A stretch of DNA of 64,000 nucleotides, from positions 34,817 through 98,816 of the forward strand of contig NZ_QHCS01000010.1 of NCBI RefSeq assembly GCF_003545875.1. The letters run 5' to 3'. Positions 9,814-17,462 of the stretch are shown piece by piece (the first letter of the stretch is position 1; each line of letters begins with the position of its first letter). This DNA comes from Leptospira stimsonii. Lineage in GTDB: Bacteria; Spirochaetota; Leptospiria; Leptospirales; Leptospiraceae. The position numbers and the translations under genes were made by a program. Below the pieces are notes generated by a model. That model ran no database searches and was not told the origin of the DNA. It saw nothing but the letters and a program-made list of their open reading frames with translations.

Positions 9814-10413
9814 ATGCCACATGAAAACAAATTGCTCGATGGACTTCCTCAGTTCAATGAAACCGATCCAATCTTTAAAGAATTGTTCGGAGATCCATCC
9901 CGACCTGAATTAAGTCCAGTTTCGAATATCAACGATATCAATGTAGGGGCAATTTACAATTCAGTCGAATGGCATCTTAGGTATCAAGATCTTGCCGTGA
10001 AGAGCGCGGTCCTCTCAGGTGCAGAACAACACTTCTTAGAGAAGTGGTCTGAGTTACTCGGAATAGAGCGACCGACCGGAATGAATGATTCCGAATTTGT
10101 CGGATATATTATCGGTTACGTTCTTTCAAACGAACCTACGATTCCAAAAATCGCAGAAATTTTTCCAAAACCAGATTTTTCCATTCTTCGATGCGACGAG
10201 TTAGGATTTGCAACTGATGTTTCCGCTACCGACTTGGGACTCATTCTTCCTGGACCTGATACGAAAGCAGTCTCAAGCATCTTTACTCCGGACAGAGGTG
10301 CTTCTTATGTTCTTACCAATGATTTAAACCAGTTATCCGACTTACAACTAACCGAACTCAATCGAATACTTGCGGCCGGCGTTGCCGCATTTGCAGGGGA
10401 AACAGATGGCTAA
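9814..10413 (+). CDS. Phage tail protein I / Mu gp48-like protein
   Basis: About 199 residues. The ATG at 9814 has GGAG at 9800-9803, inside the end of the J gene, and is preferred over an in-frame GTG at 9796. It sits where P2 gpI or Mu gp48 sits, directly after J and before the fibre, and has a helical N-terminal half (HLRYQDLAVKSAVLSGAEQHFLEKWSELLG) like that family. The product would link the baseplate to the receptor-binding fibre. The fibre gene starts before this gene ends (8-base overlap). Family assignment rests on position and general appearance. Confidence 0.6.
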   Translation: MPHENKLLDGLPQFNETDPIFKELFGDPSRPELSPVSNINDINVGAIYNSVEWHLRYQDLAVKSAVLSGAEQHFLEKWSELLGIERPTGMNDSEFVGYIIGYVLSNEPTIPKIAEIFPKPDFSILRCDELGFATDVSATDLGLILPGPDTKAVSSIFTPDRGASYVLTNDLNQLSDLQLTELNRILAAGVAAFAGETDG

Positions 10414-11191
10414 CGAATTTAAAATTCCTTTAACAAATAACGAAGTAAAAGTTTATTTTCAAAGTTTACTACAAAAAGTTACAGCAACCGATTTCAATCG
10501 GCTATCTGGAGCTGAATCAGAACATTCCGCAATTCCTGCGGTATTAAGTGCGATTCTTGCGACCATAGGTCGAAATACAGATACCGCTATTGGTTTTTCT
10601 GTCTCTACACTTGATAATCTAACGATTCAGGTTGGTAGCGGTCTTTTCATTCGACCCAACGCAGTTTATACCTTTCCGCCTGTTACTTTAACACCGAATT
10701 CCGGTTCCTTAGAAGGAATCTATGAAATCGAACTCGAAGAAGCTCTTACTGATTCTTCGGCTGTTCCTCTTTGGAATACAACGACTCAAAGATTTCAACC
10801 GCAAGTAAGACCGACTCGTAAAACATACCGAGCAAGTCTCTTTGAACAGTGGGTAAATATTCCAGGCATCCCGACTCCAACCACAGGAAGAATCGGCCTT
10901 CTTTCTTTTCGTAAAGGTAGTATAGGCGGACCAATTACAAATCTCAATCGGATTTTACCTGTCTATGATCCCGGTTTAATTGGAGTAGAAGTTCAGTTAG
11001 ATCCTGGAATCGGCGATCGAACTTCGATTGCTGATGCGATTAATTGGATATTTCAACATTTAGAATCAAAAGATTTTATTAGAACTTCTGTCTCACCCGG
11101 TTTCGATAACGCGAAATTTCAAATCAGAACACAAGGTAACTTTGCTTACTGGAGTAAGGATGGTGGAGGTACCTGGCTCCCTTTCGCATAA
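10406..11191 (+). CDS. Tail fibre/appendage-like protein with possible frameshifted extension
   Basis: 261 residues from the ATG at 10406, which has AGGGGAA at 10395-10401; an in-frame upstream start at 10370 is less likely. The sequence is beta-rich (DNLTIQVGSGLFIRPNAVYTF, TGRIGLLSFRKG) and ends GGGTWLPFA, like a fibre N-terminal adaptor. Just before the stop lies CCCTTTC in the exact X XXY YYZ phase, followed six bases later by a very strong hairpin, and the -1 frame stays open to 11631. A second product of about 408 residues with a cysteine-rich C-terminus is therefore possible. Function is inferred from its position after the gpI-like gene. Confidence 0.65.
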   Translation: MANEFKIPLTNNEVKVYFQSLLQKVTATDFNRLSGAESEHSAIPAVLSAILATIGRNTDTAIGFSVSTLDNLTIQVGSGLFIRPNAVYTFPPVTLTPNSGSLEGIYEIELEEALTDSSAVPLWNTTTQRFQPQVRPTRKTYRASLFEQWVNIPGIPTPTTGRIGLLSFRKGSIGGPITNLNRILPVYDPGLIGVEVQLDPGIGDRTSIADAINWIFQHLESKDFIRTSVSPGFDNAKFQIRTQGNFAYWSKDGGGTWLPFA

Positions 11192-11247
11192 CCCCACCGA
11201 GTGGCCCTTCTTCTCCCGTTTCGGGAGCGGGGGGGCACTGGGTGGGG
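11179..11247 (+). promoter_or_regulatory. Candidate -1 programmed ribosomal frameshift signal
   Basis: Slippery heptamer C-CCT-TTC at 11179-11185, in phase with the fibre gene. A 6-base spacer (holding the GCA and TAA codons) leads to a long stem: arm 11192-11207 pairs with 11232-11247 (14 of 16 pairs), topped by a perfect CTCCCG/CGGGAG hairpin (11213-11227). Slipping back one base joins the fibre frame to the frame ending at 11631. Confidence 0.55.
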
Positions 11248-11631
11248 AATATAGGACAAAATCGATACGATGTATTTCCTAAAGGTTCCTATTCAATCGG
11301 CGACGTTTGGCACGTTGTAGACGCACATATAGATCAGGGTGGGAACGTTACCGACTGCGGTCAATGCGGGGGAAACAATAGCTGTTTTAATCTTGGACCT
11401 TGGTTTGATTGCCCTAAGTGTCCGCCTGGCTATACGAAGAACAGTGTAATCGGTCTTTGCTGGGTAGGTGGAACAGTTTTTAAGCCGTGTTGCACGAGCA
11501 CATGCTGTATCAATACGTGCAACACTTGTCATATTGCAGATTGGTTTACTCGTTACAAAGTTTATAAGTATGAATTCTTTACTTGGACTTTGGTATCTCA
11601 ATATACCGTTCACGGAAGATTCTGGAGTTAG
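11242..11631 (+). CDS. Cysteine-rich phage protein, probably a frameshifted extension of the fibre gene
   Basis: From a GTG at 11242 this encodes 129 residues with about 15 cysteines (CGQCGGNNSCF, CPKCPPGY, CCTSTCCINTCNTCH), a pattern suggesting disulphides or metal binding. The GTG sits inside the downstream arm of the large hairpin and has no proper Shine-Dalgarno, making independent initiation doubtful. The same frame is open upstream to 11158 and reads as a plausible Pro/Gly/Ser linker (TPPSGPSSPVSGAGG), consistent with entry by -1 slippage from the fibre gene at 11185. The alternative is a decayed fusion or separate gene. No family was recognised. Confidence 0.6.
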   Translation: MGNIGQNRYDVFPKGSYSIGDVWHVVDAHIDQGGNVTDCGQCGGNNSCFNLGPWFDCPKCPPGYTKNSVIGLCWVGGTVFKPCCTSTCCINTCNTCHIADWFTRYKVYKYEFFTWTLVSQYTVHGRFWS

Positions 11632-11637
11632 GCAAAT

Positions 11638-11805
11638 ATGGATGAAAAGAAAAATAATGATTTTTCAGAAAAAAGAATGGGAACCTGTCTTACCTGTCCC
11701 TTATTGTTAAATGGTTTTTTTGGAGAAAGATGCTCCGTGTGTCATTGTTTTGTTAGGCTAAAAACGAAATTAAAACGAGAAACATGCCCTATCGGGAAAT
11801 GGTAG
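11638..11805 (+). CDS. Small zinc-binding-type phage protein (DUF6171-like)
   Basis: A 55-residue ORF starting six bases after the cysteine-rich frame. It has the arrangement CLTCPLL, then CSVCHCFVRLKTKLKRETCPIGKW, with six cysteines in CxxC and CxxCxCF spacing and a terminal CPxGKW. This matches my memory of the short phage/prophage proteins placed near tail genes under DUF6171. Their function is unknown; metal binding is inferred. A stop at 11803-11805 separates it from the next gene. Confidence 0.7.
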   Translation: MDEKKNNDFSEKRMGTCLTCPLLLNGFFGERCSVCHCFVRLKTKLKRETCPIGKW

Positions 11806-11840
11806 AATAGAATATGTCTGGATGTTGCGGAGGAAGCAGT

Positions 11841-12149
11841 ATGAACCAACAACTTATTTTTCAACAATTGAGCCAACTGACTGGTTTAGGTATTAACAAA
11901 GGTAAAGAACCAAGTGAAGCGGCTAATGAAGCCAATGCTTTAATTAAGGCTTTGCTTGTAAAAGCAAATGAAATGGCGAAAATTTATCCGGGAAGTAACG
12001 AGGAATTGATCTTCCATCAACTCACACAATATGCCTACGGAAAATTCAGTGTTGAATCAGATATCCAAAAAGTTACGGAAAATGTAGCGGCGATCGTATC
12101 CGATCTTTTGTCAAAAGCCAAAGTATTGGAAAGTCAAATTTCAGGTTAA
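11841..12149 (+). CDS. Phage hypothetical protein
   Basis: 102 residues from the ATG at 11841, which has a near-ideal GGAGGAA at 11829-11835. An in-frame ATG at 11814 would add nine residues (MSGCCGGSS) but has no visible Shine-Dalgarno, so the later start is preferred. The protein is helical and soluble-looking (EAANEANALIKALLVKANEMAK, VTENVAAIVSDLLSKAK) with no motif recognised. It lies in the plus-strand tail/lysis-position island. Function unknown. Confidence 0.7.
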   Translation: MNQQLIFQQLSQLTGLGINKGKEPSEAANEANALIKALLVKANEMAKIYPGSNEELIFHQLTQYAYGKFSVESDIQKVTENVAAIVSDLLSKAKVLESQISG

Positions 12150-12157
12150 TTAAAAAC

Positions 12158-12448
12158 ATGAAGTCTAATGTCCTAAATCGAATCGATCTCTTTTTTTGGA
12201 GAATAAGGGCTTCTCGTTTTTCTTCCAAGACTTTAATTGAAAACGAAGGATGGCGGCTCATAATTCGAAACCATTGGTCGCATTGGTTTAACGGATTCCC
12301 ATTCTTTACTCTTTCTTTTGAAAAAGGAACTGGCAATGGATCGGCTACTACTCTAAACGCCGGTTTCTTTGGATTTGTTTTTGTCTTATTTATTTACTCC
12401 AAATCCTCAAATTGTAGGGCTGGAAAGAAAGATTGGAAACAGATCTAA
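12158..12448 (+). CDS. Phage hypothetical protein with one C-terminal hydrophobic segment
   Basis: 96 residues; Trp- and Phe-rich, with a hydrophobic stretch AGFFGFVFVLFIYS near the C-terminus followed by a basic tail. No good Shine-Dalgarno and no recognised family. Its stop overlaps the start of the following small membrane protein. The position after tail genes and before a strand switch, with two small membrane-type products in a row, would suit lysis or superinfection functions, but nothing in the sequence proves this. Confidence 0.45.
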   Translation: MKSNVLNRIDLFFWRIRASRFSSKTLIENEGWRLIIRNHWSHWFNGFPFFTLSFEKGTGNGSATTLNAGFFGFVFVLFIYSKSSNCRAGKKDWKQI

Positions 12449-12558
12449 TTTTATTGATCGTCTTCTATACTTTGATTGGAACCTTATTCGGCTGGATACT
12501 TTTTGCGATTCTGGCAGTCGTCGTTTATGTGAGTATTTTTGGAATAAAAAGATCCTAA
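12433..12558 (+). CDS. Small phage membrane protein
   Basis: A 41-residue ORF from a TTG at 12433, preceded by GGAAAGAAAGA, overlapping the end of the previous gene. Apart from a short polar start and a basic end (FGIKRS), nearly all of it is hydrophobic, with LLIVFYTLIGTLFGWILFAI followed by LAVVVYVSIF, enough for one long or two short membrane segments. Size and charge are compatible with a holin-like or other small phage membrane protein, but no family is recognised. Confidence 0.55.
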   Translation: METDLILLIVFYTLIGTLFGWILFAILAVVVYVSIFGIKRS

Positions 12559-12579
12559 ATTTGATCTAAAATTCAATAC

Positions 12580-12804
12580 TTAGTCCAATTCTCCGAATTG
12601 GATTTCACGTTCGAAATCACCGACTAGTTCCCTTTTTTGTAGAAACCGCAATAGACTATCCCGATCGACATACACTTTATCAATCGCTGTCATAATCTCA
12701 TCAAAGGATCGTTGAGACAACGCATGAAAAAAGAGACCTTCTGTTAGCAATGCTCGAAATTGGAGAACTTCCGGATGATGTCTAAATGGTTCTTGATTCT
12801 TCAA
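12580..12804 (-). CDS. Phage hypothetical protein
   Basis: 74 residues, soluble, helical (FDEIMTAIDKVYVDRDSLLRFLQKRELVGDFE). It is the last gene of the long minus-strand operon, 17 bases after the 904-residue polyvalent protein, and converges on the plus-strand tail island. No motif recognised. Confidence 0.6.
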   Translation of the reverse strand: MKNQEPFRHHPEVLQFRALLTEGLFFHALSQRSFDEIMTAIDKVYVDRDSLLRFLQKRELVGDFEREIQFGELD

Positions 12805-12821
12805 TTTTTCCTTTCCACAGT

Positions 12822-15536
12822 TTATTTCAATATCTCTATTGAGTAGTCATCTTTGACTTGGATTGCTCTAAAAATCGCCTCTTCAATATCCAAAAGAAAA
12901 GATTTCGCAAACATCAACGGCATACTTGAATCGTCTTCGATTTCTTTAAGTTTTAGTTGAAGGGAATCTTTAATAATGGATAAATCTTGAATAATTGCGT
13001 TAAGTCTTCCTATTACGGATGAGGAACCAACGCCTTTGTCTGCCGATACCGCAATAGACGCCGCGAGCTCTTTGATCGTCTGAGGAGAAAGGGAAGTTAC
13101 GTTGTCGCCTAGGACTCTCTGATAAGTTTTAGATAATGAATCCATCATCATTTCCAGCATCTTTCGGTTTGTAGCCGCTGTTTCCATAGAAACTGTCCGA
13201 AGAGCTTCCCTTTGAATATCCGTTGCAACGGAATCGAAATCAAAATTATCAAACTGACCTGACTGCAATTCTTTGATGTAGTTTTGAACTACTGAGGGTC
13301 CTCGACCGGGATATTTTGAACGGTTTTCAACAAACCATTTGTATGCCCTGATTTGCATCGTCGCATTTGGTTTGTCGTTTACATCCTTCGCGAATAAACC
13401 AATGACTTCTGCAACTCCCAAAGGAAGTGATCTGTCTTTTTTGTGAACGAGTGTAAAAAGATCAGGAGTTAAGTTATTCAGAGCCAACCTCTTGTTAACT
13501 TCTCCGATCGAAATTCCTAATTTTTCAGAAATCTTCTTCGCGTCCCATCCGTCTTCAACCATCTTACCGTAGGCTTTCGCTTCATCGGTCGGCAATACAC
13601 TTCTTCTCTGATTCTCGGAGAGTTGAGAAGCAAGGCGATCGTTACTGGAAGCGAATTCTTTTGTAACAACTGGTATTTCAAAATTGGAAGAAAGATGGCC
13701 CTCTTCGATTAACTCTTTAACTGCTTCGTATCTGTGATGTCCTGCGACTACCGTCCATTTACCTTCCTGTTTATCTACGATAATTGGAAAACCAGGATCA
13801 AATCCTCCGTCTTTGATTTTTTGTTTTAATGAATTAATTTGATTTCGATCAAAATCTTTTTTCGCAGTGTATTGTTCAATCGTTCGAATTTGATTGAATG
13901 GAAGTTTCGTAGGTAAGTATCCGCTATGAGAAGAACTACTTTCTTTTGAAGGTTTTAATAACCGAATAGGTCTTTTTTTCGATGTGGATTCTTCTTTCTC
14001 TAGACTTTCTTTTTTTACAGGCTTCCAACCGTTTGACGTCTTTTCGCGTGTGATTCCGTCCTTCCAAACAGCCTTAGTTCCTAACTGCGCGGGAGGACGA
14101 CCTCTTTTCCCTTTTAGAATGAGAATCAACTTTTCTAGCGGTTCTTGAACCGCAAAAAGCATTGTTTTAAATAAATCTTGTTCGTCTTCGGATAGGTTCG
14201 ATTCCTTTAGCTCCCCTCGAAGATCAACGAAATCGGAAGCTATGTCTAAAATATCTTGGCGAGTTTCTGAAATATAGGCAAGATCTACAAACTCTTTTGC
14301 TCTATTATCCAGACCTTGACTTAGGAGGGTTTTCTTTATGTGGTCGATTAATTTTCCATGATCTTTATCTTCCGGTGAGAGCTTATAAATTGGGCGATCG
14401 GAATATTTTTTTGGTCGAACAACTGCCGCAGAATCTTGTTTTAATCTAAAATCATTTTCCGTATATCCTTCGGGCCTTACAAGTCTAGTTGAAACGTAGT
14501 TTCCATGTTTTCCCTGAACTACAATTTTTTTCCTTATTAACTCTGAAGCATTTCCAGATTTCTGAATAAAATGGAAACCCTTTTCTTCCAAAGAAGAACC
14601 GCCGACCAAAACTGTTCGCAACCGATTTGCCTTTTGGTAAAGTCTTGAAAACTCCTCATTCGGATTTTGTAGCTCTCCAAGTTTTGATTTTAAGAATTCT
14701 AGTTTTGGACTTTTTAATTCCTTTTTCGTAGCTTTTGTCGAGAGCCACTCCTTAAATTGAGGAATGGTTAAAGAAACGATTGAACCTAAACCATTCCAAC
14801 CCTTCGCATAGTTTACAAGATAACCTTGTTTTGCAGACTTTTCGTCGTGAAAACCGAGCATTACTTTATGTTCGTCGAAAGATCCATCCTTGTTTTTTTG
14901 GTTCACGACAAAAACAATTTGTGAATCAGGATCAGGCCCGATGAATACATCAACGTGATCACCGTCCGCCCCTTGAGTTCTTTTGATATATCCGTAATCA
15001 AACTTAATTTGGGTTCTCCAAGTCTTACCGTTTTCATCAACGCCAGACCTGTAAGAACCTTTCCGATTTTCAATCGAGATGTCGATTCCTTGGATTCTTA
15101 CATGTGTTTTTTTATAGTTACCTGCTTTTATTTGGGAAGGGGTTGGTTCTGATTTTAAAATGTTTGAAAACTGTATTTCTATACTAGATTTTTGAGTTCT
15201 TTCCCCTTCCTCCTGTTCCGGAACAAAAGGATCAGAAACTTCTACACTTTCAGCGCGGTTTTTTAAATAAGAGGAAAGAAAAGAAACGCCAAGTGACTTA
15301 AACTCTTTTGAAAGAGCAATCATCGCGTCTTTGGAAAGTTCTTTTTCAGAGGAGCGAAGAACTGTTATTAGACCTTTTCTGGAAAGAGAATTGATTTCAC
15401 CCTCATACCAGGGTTCTTCCTCTCCCATCACTAATTCTTGCCAGTGAGGATTCGTTTTCGTCATCGAAAGATGAATCTTGTCTAAGATCGTTTCTGCGAC
15501 TTCGGGCGTGATGTCCTCTGAGGTCAGAATTTCCAT
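12822..15536 (-). CDS. Phage polyvalent protein with pyrophosphatase-like (InPase) and ParB-like nuclease domains
   Basis: 904 residues. At about 131-266 is a domain of the inorganic-pyrophosphatase-like type described in polyvalent proteins (PSQIKAGNYKKTHVRIQGIDI, FDYGYI, DGDHVDVFIGPDPDS at 191-205, then a GYLVNYAKGW segment). A KGKRGRPPAQLGT linker leads to a ParB/sulfiredoxin-fold domain at about 545-700 (VVAGHHRYEAVKEL around 597-610, LSENQRR, a helix-turn-helix KKISEKLGISIGEVNKRL). The last 150 residues are helical. Polyvalent proteins combine DNA-handling domains and often accompany phage DNA into the host. It is not a partition ParB; the true partition module is at 32.5-33.9 kb. Domain calls are from motif recognition. 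Confidence 0.75.
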   Translation of the reverse strand: MEILTSEDITPEVAETILDKIHLSMTKTNPHWQELVMGEEEPWYEGEINSLSRKGLITVLRSSEKELSKDAMIALSKEFKSLGVSFLSSYLKNRAESVEVSDPFVPEQEEGERTQKSSIEIQFSNILKSEPTPSQIKAGNYKKTHVRIQGIDISIENRKGSYRSGVDENGKTWRTQIKFDYGYIKRTQGADGDHVDVFIGPDPDSQIVFVVNQKNKDGSFDEHKVMLGFHDEKSAKQGYLVNYAKGWNGLGSIVSLTIPQFKEWLSTKATKKELKSPKLEFLKSKLGELQNPNEEFSRLYQKANRLRTVLVGGSSLEEKGFHFIQKSGNASELIRKKIVVQGKHGNYVSTRLVRPEGYTENDFRLKQDSAAVVRPKKYSDRPIYKLSPEDKDHGKLIDHIKKTLLSQGLDNRAKEFVDLAYISETRQDILDIASDFVDLRGELKESNLSEDEQDLFKTMLFAVQEPLEKLILILKGKRGRPPAQLGTKAVWKDGITREKTSNGWKPVKKESLEKEESTSKKRPIRLLKPSKESSSSHSGYLPTKLPFNQIRTIEQYTAKKDFDRNQINSLKQKIKDGGFDPGFPIIVDKQEGKWTVVAGHHRYEAVKELIEEGHLSSNFEIPVVTKEFASSNDRLASQLSENQRRSVLPTDEAKAYGKMVEDGWDAKKISEKLGISIGEVNKRLALNNLTPDLFTLVHKKDRSLPLGVAEVIGLFAKDVNDKPNATMQIRAYKWFVENRSKYPGRGPSVVQNYIKELQSGQFDNFDFDSVATDIQREALRTVSMETAATNRKMLEMMMDSLSKTYQRVLGDNVTSLSPQTIKELAASIAVSADKGVGSSSVIGRLNAIIQDLSIIKDSLQLKLKEIEDDSSMPLMFAKSFLLDIEEAIFRAIQVKDDYSIEILK

Positions 15537-15566
15537 TTTGAAATGTACCTCGCAGTACCTTTTTTC

Positions 15567-16067
15567 TTAAATTCTTAAATCATCTCGGTATTTATAAAGT
15601 GCCTCTTGATTTTCTTTTCTTTGGTCACGATCGAGTGATTTTACAAATCCATCCCAGCTTCCGGCTTGTATCGTTGCTCCGAACGGTAAAATTAATATGA
15701 CGGGTATATATCCATGTAATGTTTTAAAAGGAATTGCTACTTTTCTCTCTAGTTTGGAAACAAAGTCTTCTGATTTGTGGGTTTCTGAATTGTAGTGTAA
15801 TATGATTATTTGCCCGACTGGTTCCGTTCTAAATTTGACTTTGTTTTTCCAGGTGAACCAAGCCAAAGAAAGCATACCAAACAAATATTTCAAAAGGACA
15901 AGATGAAGTTTCATAATTTGAATAATCACAGATGTACGATATAAAATAATTTTGTTTAGGTCCGTTCTTTCAAAATAGAAAATAAGCTCCCTCGCCTTTC
16001 TTGATAATAAGTTTGATTTAGAAAAAGAAGCCATCCAACTAAAGATTCTAGAAATAGATTCCATTTT
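15567..16067 (-). CDS. Phage hypothetical protein with central hydrophobic segment
   Basis: About 166 residues from the ATG at 16067, chosen because AGGA lies seven bases upstream; an ATG at 16082 is also in frame. A hydrophobic stretch around residues 50-75 (LHLVLLKYLFGMLSLAWFTW) suggests one membrane segment, and later VILILPFGATI another buried strand. The C-terminal part is polar. It lies between the CPC-cluster protein and the InPase/ParB protein in the head/structural operon. No family recognised. Confidence 0.6.
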   Translation of the reverse strand, partial: KMESISRIFSWMASFSKSNLLSRKARELIFYFERTDLNKIILYRTSVIIQIMKLHLVLLKYLFGMLSLAWFTWKNKVKFRTEPVGQIIILHYNSETHKSEDFVSKLERKVAIPFKTLHGYIPVILILPFGATIQAGSWDGFVKSLDRDQRKENQEALYKYRDDLRI

Positions 16068-16095
16068 ATTTCCTTGTTTCATCCTTCATTTTCAC

Positions 16096-17214
16096 TCATT
16101 CCCTACCGTTAAAGTTCGCAAGTGGCTTCATTTTAAAAAGTTTCGGTTTGTCCCGGTCCTCTCCGCTACCGCCTTCGATAAAACCTGTGACTCTAAATGT
16201 TGGATGATAATCGTAAATAATAGTGTAACCCGTTTTCGGTTTATCGGACAACCACTGGATTTTTGAATCCCCAAAGATTAAGAAGTCTTTTCCTTCTTTG
16301 TGATTTACAAAACCATTTCGCCCTTTAGAGATAATTCGATCAACGCTTGAGATCGGAGAATAGGAAACGACATCAAATACTTTGTTCTGATAGGAGATAA
16401 ATTCTGAATGCCGGAGAGTCGAAACAAGAAGTGTGACTATATCTCCTTCTCCCATATTGTAGCCACCTCCAAGAACACCCATGAGTTCCCCTTCCTGGAA
16501 AGTGATCTGGCTACGATCAAAGATTTTCCTTGAATCCGGATCTACTCGATACGTTTTGTATCCAATTTTTATCGGATTGTAGAAAAGGATTTTGAGTCTG
16601 TGTTTTCCGTTTACTCGTTTCGGAAATATTATGGAGTTTAGAGTATAACCGCTGAATTCTACAGAAATGGGTTCTTCTTTTTCAGAATCCGGAACTTTAA
16701 AGACTTCAACAACTCCTATAATCGCGCCAAAAGGAATTTTTGGGAATAGGACGTATTCGTTTTTTCCTTCCGCTTCCACATAAAATTCTTCAACAAGAGA
16801 GACTTTGTATTTTAATAGAACTGTATTCCAATATTTTAGATTCTCTTCGACCTCGAAATATTCTTCATTGATGTGTTTGACTGTGAGTTGTTTTTGAGTT
16901 TCTCTCGAAAAAAGGACTGCGCTTTCAACTTTTGTAATCGGAGCATAGCGAGTGAACACTTTTTTACCTACTATTTTCCAAGCAGTTTCCTCCTGAATAA
17001 GCAAGTCCTCTTGAAAAGTTCGAATCAGTCCTTCTAAACAAAACTTACAATCAGGAACTCTTTCTTCCGCCGGGCAAGGGCAAGGTGAAAGTCTGTACCA
17101 AAGAGCTGACTCCCCTCTTCTCTCTAAAAGATCTTCATTCGTTAAGGGGGTAAGAATGTTCGGTTTGGTTGTGATTGAAAAGGGTGTTACACCCCCTTGG
17201 CCGGATTTCCTCAT
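16096..17214 (-). CDS. Phage structural-region protein with cysteine cluster
   Basis: About 372 residues from the ATG at 17214, which overlaps the stop of the cold-shock gene (ATGA). Near the N-terminus is PCPCPAEERVPDCKFCLEG, a CxC...CxxC cluster seen in some phage neck/baseplate-region proteins. The rest is beta-rich (YTLNSIIFPKRVNGKHRLKI, YTIIYDYHPTFRVTGFIEGG). Its place in the head-to-tail operon suggests a virion component, but no established family can be named. Confidence 0.6.
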   Translation of the reverse strand: MRKSGQGGVTPFSITTKPNILTPLTNEDLLERRGESALWYRLSPCPCPAEERVPDCKFCLEGLIRTFQEDLLIQEETAWKIVGKKVFTRYAPITKVESAVLFSRETQKQLTVKHINEEYFEVEENLKYWNTVLLKYKVSLVEEFYVEAEGKNEYVLFPKIPFGAIIGVVEVFKVPDSEKEEPISVEFSGYTLNSIIFPKRVNGKHRLKILFYNPIKIGYKTYRVDPDSRKIFDRSQITFQEGELMGVLGGGYNMGEGDIVTLLVSTLRHSEFISYQNKVFDVVSYSPISSVDRIISKGRNGFVNHKEGKDFLIFGDSKIQWLSDKPKTGYTIIYDYHPTFRVTGFIEGGSGEDRDKPKLFKMKPLANFNGRE

Positions 17215-17462
17215 GGATTGCAAACTTTCGTTGCTTGCAAAACGAACTCTCCACGCTTTTTGTCGAATCCTTTACGAAGTGAGAATTTAACTTCTTTTCC
17301 TTCTTTGATATCCGTTTCAGATAAGGAAGAATACTTTGCGTTAAAGAAATATTCTATTCCGTCATTTCCTTTGATAAAGCCGTAGCCCCCCCGATTTGAG
17401 TCACGATTCCATGGAATATATTTTCGAACCTTACCGGTTAAAGTGTATTTGTTAGTTTCCAA
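17211..17462 (-). CDS. Phage-encoded cold-shock-domain protein
   Basis: 83 residues, the size of a single CSD protein. The RNA/DNA-binding core is visible: GGYGFIKGNDGIEYFFNAKY corresponds to RNP1 (KGFGFI) and RNP2 (VFVH-type, here YFFN), followed by KEGKEVKFSLRKG. Such proteins bind single-stranded nucleic acid. Start is TTG at 17462, overlapping the end of the upstream gene; the downstream gene begins at ATGA over its stop. A cold-shock fold inside a phage head operon is unusual; it might act as an RNA chaperone or regulator, which is inference. Confidence 0.75.
   Translation of the reverse strand: METNKYTLTGKVRKYIPWNRDSNRGGYGFIKGNDGIEYFFNAKYSSLSETDIKEGKEVKFSLRKGFDKKRGEFVLQATKVCNP

Noticed and set aside
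11192..11247. Rho-independent terminator after the fibre gene
   Set aside because: The stem is very strong but no T-run follows on the plus strand, and an open frame continues through it.
12073..12336. 87-codon minus frame
   Set aside because: Antisense to plus-strand tail-island genes, no Shine-Dalgarno and no motif.
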